Source of the DNA: Hypholoma sublateritium FD-334 SS-4
Lineage: Eukaryota; Basidiomycota; Agaricomycetes; Agaricales; Strophariaceae
Direction: 5' to 3'
Length of the DNA: 64,000 nt
Assembly (NCBI GenBank): GCA_000827495.1
Contig: KN817540.1
Coordinates: forward strand, 314,480 to 378,479
Numbering within the stretch: position 1 is the stretch's first letter; every line of letters begins with the position of its first letter. Made by a program: the position numbers and the translations under genes. The notes under the pieces are model-generated. The model was not told the origin of the DNA, ran no database searches, and saw only the letters and a program-made list of their open reading frames with translations. Positions 23,107-33,721 of this stretch are shown here, piece after piece.

Positions 23107-23702
23107 CTATTCATCAGTAGTTTCTGGTCGGTTCTCGTTTGGAAGTGTAGGATCGGTGAAACTATTGTTACACCTGGTGCAAACATAAAAGAGAATCATG
23201 CGTGTTTCTTTTCGTTTGGACTGATCTTGATATAGGACAGCACTGCGCAAAGGTTAAACAGACAGAAAGGCGGGGTAGCGGGCATGAACGTACTCGTCAT
23301 TTCCGCAACGTGGACACGGTATGTTAGAATGGGCCTGTGGGAAACAAATTCAGAGATTTAGGTATTCAAACGACTGATTTAGCATACCAACGTTGCGTCT
23401 GACCCAAGATCGGTGGTGACTCCCACTTTCTCACTGCCATAACGCGTTAATAGTGGGCGAATGGAAGTAAGCCGTAACACACCGTGCCACCGTCAACAGA
23501 TCATTCCTGTACACACACTTGTTCTCCACCATCTCCTCGTATTGGCATATCCGGCAAGCATAGACCATGATTCGACGTTGCTCGTCAGCTTTTGGGTAGA
23601 GTAGGTTGTTGCATTCCTGGCAAAAATGAAGTGAGGCCTGGAGACGATTACACGTCGTTATTTAGAGCGTTGATATATATATATGTTGCTGTTGATTACC
23701 AT
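23107..23702 (-). CDS. RPB9: RNA polymerase II subunit Rpb9
   Basis: Spliced by eye into about 126 residues. The coding part of exon 1 is only the ATG (23700-23702), followed directly by GTAATC. Exon 2 gives ASLHFCQECNNLLYPKADEQ, RRIMVYACRICQYEE and VYRNDLLTV. Later exons give EKVGVTTDLGSDATL, AHSNIPCPRCGND and DQSKRKETRMILFYVCTRC, ending RPETTDE. Two zinc ribbons are complete: C7xxC10...C29xxC32 and C75xxC78...C103xxC106. Length and motif order match Rpb9, which sits in the Pol II jaw and lobe and affects start-site choice, TFIIS-stimulated cleavage and fidelity. Introns break it into pieces too short to stand out as open frames. Confidence 0.92.
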
Positions 23703-25321
23703 CTCCACAGCTGACTTGTGCGATGAAAGAAGAAGGATAAGGGGAGGAATGAGAAGAGCCGACGGTCACGGTGGCCCACAAACATGTAGAACGGCAGTAT
23801 TGAACTTCCGACAGCAACTCAATTCAATAACCGACAATAGCAGGGTGGCAGTGCCTTGTCACGCAGATGATCATGCCAGTGGCTCAAGAGTCTTTCCAAA
23901 GTCTTTCAAAATTCGTGTGGCCTGCTCAAGCTTTGGTAAAATATTTCGAGTATGTTGGTAGTAATGAGGAGCTAACTGTACTCATGCCCCAACAGCACAC
24001 CACCCTTGCAAAGGAACATAACTACTTCAAGGCCTCAACAAGGTACACTAATTTCCGAGCAGTGTTTCCAAGCGAAACAAGCACAAGATGGTGCACAGAA
24101 ACTTTGGGGTCGCGTCTAGGAACAGAACGCAGGCTATAAATTATAATAGATATAGCGAGGGCGCGCTGATGAAGTGATGTTGGCTGTGACCAGATATTGG
24201 AAATAGCACTTGCCTTAGGGAGCCTCAGGCTATGTATGGACAACCTCAGGGATGTCCATGTTTGACCGAAAGAGTTGCATCACCACTTGGGAGACAGTTA
24301 TGACGATCAGCGCAATGATTGATCCAGTACAGAAGTTCAAACTGTCATAGTCTGGTGTAAGATTCGACATATCATTACCCAGGGATGCATAGACAGAAGG
24401 ACAGTTTCGTTCCAGAGATCGGAGCCATTTTCAAGGCGAAAGATAGCGTGTATATAACGCAATTTCATCCAGTGAAGTCCGTGAGTGCCAAATATTGCCG
24501 AGCCCAATATTTGATACCAGTCCATAAGAGATTGAGGAGCTCAAGGTGTTCAGAAATCAAGCAAAAGGCTTCAAGAATCATTATTTGATAGCATTGACGA
24601 AGTGATAAGTATCGGCAAGTGGGCCAGGAAGCCAGGCGTGATGCATTGATGCTTCAGATCAATGACGACGAGCTGGTTCGTTAGCTTCCTTCAATGAAAG
24701 GCAATGCAATGAGAACATCGTGACTGCGAATTGTAAAGACGTTAACTGCGTCTCACAGCCCAACAAGTTTCAATTTGGCAAGCCACAACTGGCAAGATTG
24801 AAGACCAAGCAAGGACTTGACGGACCTGGAGTGACTGTGATGGATTAGAAAGACAACATATTCTGAGATCCGTGAAGGAATTCGGCGTGAACAATATCAT
24901 GAATCTTTAGTCGCTTCTGGAGGGATGGGGACTTTGTAGAAGTTGTGACGGACGAACAAAGGATGAGTTCGAACATGTTGAACTTGGAAGAGGAAGCCAA
25001 ACAACCTTCCTGATCCGGAGATTGTGCTCTCTATCGAGCTCGTCATACTACTAGCCACCGACGCCGACATCAACGACTAAATACCACGGAAATACGAACC
25101 TTGTTTCCTAATTGTTTGTCACTAATTTTATTTCGGCGTTCGGGGTACGTCTCCCATTGTTTTATCTACACTAGACCCTCAGCGTCTGAACGTCACGATG
25201 GCGGATGCAGGTCCTTTTCACAGCAATTCCACAGTTCAGAGTCCAGGCTCGAATAGGGTTCGAACTGCACGGCCGTTGGGCAACAAATCTCGAATATCAC
25301 GCTAGTTGAAGACAGACCAAC
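23703..25321. other. Divergent intergenic region between RPB9 and NUP57
   Basis: 1.6 kb with no recognisable gene, tRNA or repeat. A TATATATATATA run near 23672-23685 lies inside the first RPB9 intron, not here. Confidence 0.4.
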
Positions 25322-27281
25322 ATGTCTCTCTTTGGTGGATTCGGTGGCGCTAATACTAGCAACTCAAATACAACTGGAGGAAACATGTTTGGGACCAATA
25401 CCAACCCTACCCCGTTGCAAGCCCAGCCAACGCAGCAGTCATTGTTCGGGAGCAGTGCCAACCCCACTGGTAATACAGGGGGAGGGCTGTTTGGATCTTC
25501 AAACGCGAACCCAGCTGGAGGCAATGCAGGCGGCAGCGCGTTTGGCGGTGGCGCTTTCGGAGCCACGAACACACAAGGGGGCACCGCGACTGGGGCCGGT
25601 CTGTTCGGTGCGCCAGCAGCGCCCGCGACAGGCGCGTCGCTTTTCTCCACGAACACGAATACCGGTGCCGCGAACACGAATACAGGCGGAATCTTTGGGA
25701 GCAACGCGAACACCGGGAGCAACCTGTTCGGCAATGCTGGGCAGACTGCCCAAAATAGCACGGCATTTGGGAACGCAGCCAACACCAGCACGAACGCAGC
25801 AGGAACGGGAACGGGAGGAGGCCTCTTCGGTGGTGGGACTACGAACACGACGGGCGGTCTTTTCGGTGGTGGCGCAAGCACGAACACGAACACTGGTGGA
25901 GGGCTCTTTGGTGGTGGGACGAGCACAAACACGAACGCCGGCGGAGGACTCTTTGGTTCCAACACTCAGCCGCCTGCTATGACCGGCTCTTCCCTCTTTG
26001 GGGGCCCACAGGCCGGTGGTAATCTCTTTGGAGCGAAACCAGCGAACAGTGGAGGCGCGTTCGGGGCACCCGCGGCGAACACAGCACCTGGAACGAACAC
26101 TTTGCTCGGAGGATCGCTCTTTGGCCAGCCTCAGCAAGGCCAGCAACCTCAGCAGCAGCAACAACAACAATCGTCGCTCTTTGGATCTACATCCGGAAAC
26201 CTTTTCGGCCAGCTCGCTCCCCAGCAATCGAATATGGGCCTCACGGCGTCGGCGCTTGGCCCTCCTAGTAACCTTCTAGCATCTCGATCAACAACAGCTG
26301 CTCAACAAAACTCTACTGATCCCAACGTGCAGTTTGTCAAGACCGCCGCCAGCATAGAGGCCATCTACAATGCATGGAATCCCGCATCGGCGAGCTGTCG
26401 TTTCCAGGTGAGTGGCCCCTTCTCTAGAACGACTGGTTCTCAACCCCTTTTAGACGCATTTTTACAACATCGTCGAGCCCAGCAAAGTCAGCATGTACGG
26501 GCGTCCTCCTAACGCCACCAACGACGCGCTATGGGAAAAGGCCGTTCGCGAAAATCCCGATCCATCATGGTGGGTGCCTTCTATCACACAGTTCACAAAT
26601 ACTATACTTATCCGCGCCAGTCTCGTTCCCGTCATCGCCATTGGGTTTGACAATCTGCGGGAGCGTATCGACGCCCAAACCACGCAATCAACCGCCCAGA
26701 CGCAAAAACTCGCCGACCTCCAGTCGCGGCTCGCCGCGCTAGGGAAGCAACATGCCGTAACCAATGCGTCGCGGCTTCTCCGTGCAGCAGCAGTGCAGAC
26801 GCAGCTCGCGCAGCGTGTAATGCGCTTCGTGCAGCATTTGCACTTGCTCATCCCAGCAGTCCGATCAAGCGCCCTGAGGCCGCAAGAGGAAAAATCGCGC
26901 GGTATGCTGGAAGAGTTGGAGGAGGAAATGCGCCGCGCGCGTGTCAAAAGCCGTTTGAATGAGCTGTGGGCACTCATCGGCGCCGTGGGAGCTTCCGCGG
27001 GGCGGTCGAATAATGGGGGCGGCAACGGGGCAGGCTCGGGCGGACCGGGCGAGTGGGCCGTGGTTGACGAAGAAGGCCTGGCTCAGATCGCGCAAATTCT
27101 AGCGGAGCAACAGGCAGGGCTGCAGTATCTGACGAAGATTCTGCAGAAAGGCCAGAAGGATCTGGGCATCATCCTGGGAAACAGCAGCGCTGCGAAAGAT
27201 GCCGCAGAAGATTTTGGGATGCCTGTTGACAGTTCTGACTGGGCATCGGCGAGCACACTCCGGACCAGCGCTCTGCGATGA
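25322..27281 (+). CDS. NUP57: FG nucleoporin Nup57/Nup54
   Basis: Two exons (25322-26407 and 26454-27281) encode 637 residues. Residues 1 to about 330 are FG/GLFG-type repeats: MSLFGGFGGANT, then many copies of GLFG or SLFG separated by Asn/Thr/Gly/Ala linkers, ending in a Gln run (about residues 277-287). The second half starts near FVKTAASIEAIYNAWNP and contains MYGRPPNATND, PDPSWWVPS and coiled-coil heptads (LADLQSRLAALGKQ, LEELEEEMRRARVKSRL, LTKILQKGQKDLGI). This FG plus coiled-coil layout is that of Nup57 (yeast) / Nup54 (human), a member of the central-channel Nsp1 complex of the nuclear pore. FG repeats bind transport receptors; the coils assemble with Nsp1 and Nup49. Confidence 0.93.
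25340..26240 (+). repeat. FG-repeat coding region
   Basis: Degenerate tandem coding units such as GGLFGGGTNTNT recur about every 12-20 codons. Several units around 25820-25950 are near-identical, which suggests recent repeat expansion. Confidence 0.8.
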
Positions 27282-28233
27282 TTCTCTCGTTCTAATCTGC
27301 CCGCTTTGTATATCATGCATTAATTTCTCCTTGCACTTTTGTCAAGTATTCTCGGTCTTGCATTGTCACGACTGTCCTTCAGCCAAATCCACCAGCCGAT
27401 CACAGGAAGCAATTTTTCCATCAGACACGAGTGGGTAATTTCTGGGTAATTCCTGGGTACTTCGCACAAGTGTTGTCACAAGTCTGAGTAATAAGTGATG
27501 TATCCGCTCAAGTCAAGCTCAAGTCAAACTGCAGCAAGACGTTCTACCAAGAATTGGTCCAGCATTAGCTAAGCTGCTCGCCACCACCATTTCTGCTTTT
27601 GCCCACCACACTTGCGCATCTGCGTGGTATGCCATACATACCAACGCACGACGTATTCATCTCAAGTAAGTCTCAAGTTACTCTCAGCGACATCTACTGG
27701 ATAATGTCAAGAAAATATGATATCCGCACACTGACTCATCAAAGTTGACCTTGAAGTTGCGTTGAACGTTGAACATTTGAACTGCGATCCGCAAGTGCTT
27801 CATTCTCCGATTTATCTCTGATGATACTTTATGTTTGTGGAATCATCCTCAAATCTTCCCTTGATTTCCTCGTACACGCGCTGGGTAGACTTGGCTGGCG
27901 CCCTACGATGATGCTTCATAGTTGTTGCCCTTCCCTGGTTCATCTAACTCCCCTCGACGTTTCTATGTCTTCCCAGCGTTAGCTGAGGTTCCCACCAAAG
28001 GCCAGCAAAGACCTCTTCGCGTTGTAATCTCACTTGAGTGTTGCATCTACCGCGGACTCGAGAAGTGCCGGTGAGCTTTGGGTTTGATTATAAATTCCTC
28101 TTCTATTTGATGACGGTAGTATTCTCGGGGCCATTGGGTCCGCGATTGCTTATATTTAAATAGGCACCCCAGTGTTCAAACGCTCAAGAAGCCTTCTCAT
28201 TGTCTTCCATCCCAACAACTAACCCCTATCATT
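27282..28233. other. Intergenic: 3' flank of NUP57 and promoter of the GMC gene
   Basis: Short direct repeats of CTGGGTAATT type at about 27430-27460 and of TCAAGTCAA type at about 27505-27530. A TATA box lies at the right end. No gene recognised. Confidence 0.4.
28151..28160 (+). promoter_or_regulatory. TATA box of the GMC oxidoreductase gene
   Basis: TATATTTAAA about 75-80 nt upstream of the ATG at 28234. Confidence 0.5.
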
Positions 28234-31200
28234 ATGACCGCATCTATTGAGCAAGTCTCTGGAAAGGCGTTTGATTTTGTCGTCATCGGTCGGTGGACCA
28301 CCCATGGCTCGGATGGTAGCTAACATGCGCTGAAACGACATTTTACCTAATCTAGGAGGAGGGGTATGGCCAATCTAAGCTTACTGCGAAGTGTTAATAT
28401 CTTATCTTGTTTTCTTAGACAGCGGGACTTGTACTTGCCGCACGACTATCCGAAGATCAGGACAAATCAGTTCTCGTCCTTGAAGCTGGACCCGCCAATC
28501 TCAACGATCCCCTTATCTGTGAGCCCCATCGATCCTGTATTTGTTCCTCTATGAATCACACATGCTTCGTCAACGCCAGTGACCCCATATTTATTTGGAA
28601 TTCATTACAATAATCCAAACTATGACTGGGCATTCCAGACCGTACGTTCCTCTACACCGAAATGTTCGGGGCAATGTAATGTCGATGTGCGCAAAAATAG
28701 ATCCCTCAGGAGACTCTGGGAGGAAGATCAATCTATTCCGGTCGGTAAGATAGAAGTTCAATTCCAGCTTCTGTTTGAGTAGAACTGATTGTCTAGAAAA
28801 TAGAGGAAAGACCTTAGGGGGCAGCTCTGCAATCAATTTCTTCCAATTTCACCGCCCCTCTAAATCTCATATAGATGGTATGTCAATGTCGCACTGCCCC
28901 AAGCGCGCTGCAATAACAATAGATTGTTTAAGCCTTTGAAAAGCTAGGAAATCCCGGTTGGAACTGGGATCTCTTTAGCAAATACTTCGATATATCTACC
29001 AACTTCATCCCACCCTCCGAAGAGTCAGAGTTCGCAAGCCACGATCACAGCAACGAGAACGGTAAGCATATTATCAACATATGATGGATTCCGTCAAATT
29101 CAACGGTTTATCTTGCAGGTCCATTGAACTATTCTTATCCTATGTCTTATTCTGGGCTCGAAAGGCCTTATCACCAGGCACGTATTTGCCTATAAGGCTA
29201 GTCGCCTTCTCTAATTCATCAGTGAAATTCTAGGCATTGAAAAGTATTGGCATCGACGTCCTCAAGGATCCAGTATGTATTGTACTCATCTCTCGTAGAA
29301 CGGCCTACTAATATATGCCTAATTAGTTACAAGGTGATGTAAGTATGTTTATATGAGTTAGGAAAAACGGATATCTGACTACAAGTGTACCAAACAGACA
29401 ATCGGAACTTGGATCACGCCAGTAACTATCGATCCAACGACTAAAACACGCACTTATGCGGCTAATGTGAGCAAGAAAGCGGCCTGGTTCCCTTGTACAT
29501 GACATTAATTGATACCTTTGTTAGATGTATTATGAACCCAATATGCACCGCTCAAATCTTGTAGTCCTTACTAAGGCTCATGTCACGAAGGTAAACCTGA
29601 AAACAGGTTCAAATGGAGAAGTGACTGCTACAGGCGTGAATTTCATTCACGGGGAAGATACCCACACAGTCGAAGTTCGCAAGGAAGTCGTATTATCTGC
29701 TGGGTATGTAGCTTAGCACTTCCGGCACTGACTTTGGACTGATATTCCCTTCAGAACTTTTATGTCTCCGCAGGTAGTCATTTCACTCTTAATATTCTCT
29801 AACCGAGGCTCAATGCGTACAGATTCTCGAGCTATCTGGAATCGGGAGGAAAGACGTCTTAGGGAACGCAGGTATTGAAGTTATTCTTGATCTTCAGGGC
29901 GTCGGAGAAAATGTCCAGGAGCACGTATATAGCGGAACATCGTTCGGTGAGTAGGCCCATTGAGCCACTAGTTCGTCGGCTGACAATGGTGAAATTAGAG
30001 TTGAAAGGAGAGGTTCAAGACCAGTTTACGACCTTCGATTGCTTGCGAGACCCCGCAGTGCGCGAAAAACAAACTGAACTTTTGTAAGTCTCTGTTCCCT
30101 TTCTTTCGCTGCTCGACTTTGACGGATCACTAGCGCACATGGCAAGGGAGCGATGGCTATGTCCTTCGCATCCATGACCTTTTTTCCACTCGCAAAAGCG
30201 ACCCCAGCTGCCGATGATATGTATCGTGATCTAGAGAAATCCATAAGCGCCGGGATTGCAGCCAATCGCTACTCTCAGGGCTTGCAGAAGCAATATAAGC
30301 TACAGCTCGAGAGCATACAGAGGGGTGACCCTGTCTGTGAAATTCTCATGGCACAAAGCTACGCTGCTAGTCCTAATGCGTACAAAAAGATTGGGACGGC
30401 TGAAAGCATCGACTCTGGAACCAGTGAGTTGGTTACCATATTCTCAGATAAACTGATGCGAACTAACTCTTGGCTCAGCGCTACCCGAACCGGGAAAGAA
30501 ATATATCACCATGTCGTCCTTCTTGAACAATCCGTTCTCCCGCGGGACTGTTGTAAGAGTATCTATCTCGTTTGACATTACACTGTTTAGCTGAAGTATG
30601 AAAAGCATATCCAATCCTCGGACCCACTCCAAGCGCCAGCTATCGATCCCCATTATTTCGAAGAAGAGCACGGCGTGTATTCCTATTACCCTTTTCCAGG
30701 CATATGCGATCTTACTCAGGAACTCAGATCTGCGTCTCCTCGTCGAGCTTGTCAAATTGAACCGTCGGCTGGTCAAAGAAGAAGCCTTCGCGGAAATATT
30801 AACCGGTAAAATCTCTCTCCATTCGTATCGACATGCTTTCCTTACCTCGTAATAGGAGAAGAAGTATATCCCGGACTGGATGTTGATACCGACGAGGCTA
30901 TTGGGGGTTCGTACATGACACTACTGCATATCACTCTTCCAGGTTCTACCGAGCTGACGCCTTTATAATGCAATCATATTATAGACTACCTGAAAGATCA
31001 ATTCAGTACGACATTCCGTGAGTTTCTCTTCCTTCAATTTAGCATGATTTCTAATCTTTATCCAGATACTGCCGGATCCTGCTCTATGCTTCCTCTTGAG
31101 GATGGTGGAGTGGTTGACCCCAAGCTCAAAGTACGCCATGGAAGTCGAAATTCGGTTTAGCACACCACTAAAGCTACTTTCTTTCAAGGTCTATGGAACC

Positions 31201-31434
31201 ACCAATATCCGTGTTGCCGATATTTCCATTATCCCACTTCATATTAGTGCTCATTTGCAAGGTAAGAGCATATCAATGCTAACTAGGGGTGCTCACATTC
31301 ATTCATATGCATTGCAGCCACTGCATATGCAATTGGCGAGATAGGTAATGTTTCTATCTTCGGAATGTCATCACTTGTAACTAACTGCGCATCCGCCATC
31401 TGAAGCCGCTGATATCATTAAAGGGAAGATATAA
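28234..31434 (+). CDS. GMC-family FAD-dependent oxidoreductase (AA3)
   Basis: More than a dozen short exons. The N terminus MTASIEQVSGKAFDFVVIG joins GGG and TAGLVLAARLSED, giving the GxGxxG FAD-binding fold, then VLVLEAGPANLND. GRGKTLGGSSAINFF follows, split at the first Arg codon (about 28750-28855), with an upstream ...YDWAFQT (about 28640). Further segments are VRKEVVLSAGTFMSPQ (about 29680-29770), LELSGIGRKDVL and LQGVGENVQEH (about 29900). The C terminus holds the two active-site histidine regions: HTAGSCSMLPLEDGG (about 31065-31110) and HISAHLQATAYAIGE (about 31245-31345), ending ADIIKGKI. No signal peptide is seen, so an intracellular alcohol or aryl-alcohol oxidase is possible. The substrate is not predictable. 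Confidence 0.9.
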
Positions 31435-31984
31435 CTAACAAAGGTTACTCTTGGACACAAGGCAATCTAGCGCTTGATTGTAAATAAGTCAATGCGCCTG
31501 TTGGGCTTAGACTCTAACCAATTGACGTGATTTAACCCAAAAGTGAATTGACATCGAGAGCGAGGTTAAAGTTTATCGCATGTGCACCGAATAAGTGTAC
31601 TTTATTGTCACCTTTCGAGGTATCCATATTGTAGGTAACCACCTCTTCCTTTACAAATTCAACAAATACTACAAAAACGTAATCTAACGATGAGGAGTCA
31701 ATAGAATACTATAGACTTGGTATTGACATCGTCAGCATCTCCAGAGCAGCTCGAAGGCGGCTTGTTTAAGCAGCGGGAAATCGACGGTGACCCATGCTGC
31801 GAAATGACGTCGACGCTGACCTCTTCCGAGCGACGGTACCTGTTCCAGGTGCAATGCCGTCGATGTCGGTGCAGTTCTGCGATACGATGCCTTTGATTTT
31901 GTTCTTAACAACCATTGTTACGAGGTCAAAGCTTAAAACATTGAAGGCTTTCAGAAGTAGTTCAACGATGAAGATATGATGATC
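31435..31984. other. Convergent 3' intergenic region, nothing recognised
   Basis: Between the GMC gene and the histidine-phosphatase-like gene. No features seen. Confidence 0.4.
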
Positions 31985-32631
31985 TCACTGAATCCCATCA
32001 TCTGCATCTGCCTCGTCAGTGTCCAGATCCAGATCTTCTCCAAGGAGTGCATCGATCTCTTGAATATCCTAGAGTGAAAAAAGCTTGCGTCAGTTTCAAG
32101 TTAAGAGAGGAGGCTACGTAGATAACTACCCAGACAATGAGCACTGATTGAGTGCTGTTCTTTGCGAATTTTTTGAGTAAGTCGTTGACACAATTATCAT
32201 CCGTGTTCTCATCTGCACCGCTGCGTAGGGATTGTCGTAAATTCCCGCTCTTCAAATATCAGAGAAGGCAAAATAGAACGTACCAACTGGTATCGATAGG
32301 AAGCCCCAGATAATCTGCAGTGGGTTGAGTTGTATCAAGAGTTTCGAAACAAACTTGACTGTCGTCATTCTGGGGACACATAATAATCTTGCCAATGTTC
32401 AACGTGGAGAAAAGCTAGCAGTCCTTCAATCTTGGCTTGAATGAAGACATGCAAGATACGTACCTCCGGTAGACACTCATTTGCCCTCTTGTAGCCAATG
32501 GGGGTGAGACCTGGGCGGCTCAACGAGGGCTGTTCGGCATTGGTGATGATATAGATAGGATTGGTGATTGATAGGACTGGGTAGATCAGAGACAGCAGTC
32601 CAGACAAGAGGCAAAAGCTGGTGGAAACCAT
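31985..32631 (-). CDS. Secreted histidine-phosphatase (phosphoglycerate mutase)-like protein, probably inactive
   Basis: Start chosen at 32629-32631 because it opens a clear signal peptide, MVSTSFCLLSGLLSLIYPVLS. The mature part begins ITNPIYIITNAEQPSLSRPG and continues LTPIGYKRANECLPE. It then splices to LFSTLNIGKIIMCPQND, PTADYLGLPIDTS, an acidic exon (ADENTDDNCVNDLLKKFAKN, TQSVLIVW) and a tail DIQEIDALLGEDLDLDTDEAD. The LTPxGYxRA helix and fold order match the histidine phosphatase family. However, the usual catalytic RHG(A)E strand end is here ITNAE, so the phospho-accepting His is absent. This suggests a non-catalytic secreted protein. Introns were placed from GT-AG sites and frame. Confidence 0.65.
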
Positions 32632-33721
32632 AAGTTCGCTGACCGCTGTGGCCTGAAGAATATATTGGAACGCAGCTCCACTGAGCTGTTTTATATCAGC
32701 GAGCATTTTACACATATATCATGACCATCATCCTTCACGGAAATTTCTCTGAAGCGTCGCCTAGTCATGTGGAGCTGGATTCTGGAATCAGGAGCGGATT
32801 TACCATAGAAGAGATAGTAAATCCGTTTGAGTGTAGCCAGTAGGAGTACTCAGACGAGGGCGTAGTCCTAATCCCGGGACCCTGTCGAAGTACCAAGAGA
32901 AATGACATTGATTGCGAAGCGACGTTCCTAGACTATAAGGAAGCCGAAATACGGGTTGAAGTCAGAGGCGGGACGAGTCATCCCATAGAGCGGTGTTAGG
33001 ACGGACTCGAGCAAGTTCCAGTAGTCCAATATTGTTGAGAAGGCACGTCGGTAGATGTCAATCCGCATTTTTTTCCGCTTGCGTGGGTAACATTGCAAAT
33101 CTTCGTGTTATAGATTTCAAGACATAATCATAGACACCGGCGCACGATACCGAATTAAGTGGAGTTCAGATATCGAAGATGCGTTGTACTTGTTCGAAGC
33201 AAGTTCGAAACTTGCGCAGCATGTGAGGAAAGACCAGGGAGGGACATCCGTGTTGCCGTAGTCGGAAATTGTACGATTTTTCTAGATAGCAGTCATTTGT
33301 TATACGTGTAGTGTATGGGAGTCGTTCGGACGTCGTAGGAAGACAGGTCGAAGCTGAAAGACCCGGATTTGACTCGGACTCGACCGGGACACTTCGGTTA
33401 TGTTTTACGTAACACTGTAATCGTTCCTTTGAACTGGATCGCACAAAGTAAGAGAATTCCCGCCCTCCCTAAGCGGGTGGCAAAGAAATAGAACGGAATC
33501 AAGTTGTAGAGAAGCGGAACACAAATGTAAGAACTAAAATTCCGGTCAACTTTTTGTTGAAGTGCAAATAGGCATGTCTCTTCAGTTGGTAGCAGATATG
33601 CCGAAAAGGAAGTCTGGTTTGCGGAAATGAAGAAACGGGCAATATTGTAACCGTACGTATGCAAAGGAGTTAGCGTTCGGTACAGGCTGAATATAGACAT
33701 AATAATATACATTGTTTTGGG
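32632..33721. other. Intergenic, nothing recognised
   Basis: Upstream of the histidine-phosphatase-like gene and downstream of the alginate-lyase-family gene. Open frames here show no domain. Confidence 0.4.

Noticed and set aside
25297..25965. Long minus-strand open frame rich in Pro and Val opposite the nucleoporin
   Set aside because: It is the mirror of the Asn/Gly/Thr FG-repeat coding strand; such shadows are expected from the biased codon pattern.
28660..28830. Suspected disruption of the GMC gene near the GGSSAIN motif
   Set aside because: Choosing the acceptor AAAATAG gives the intact GRGKTLGGSSAIN motif, so the gene is not broken.
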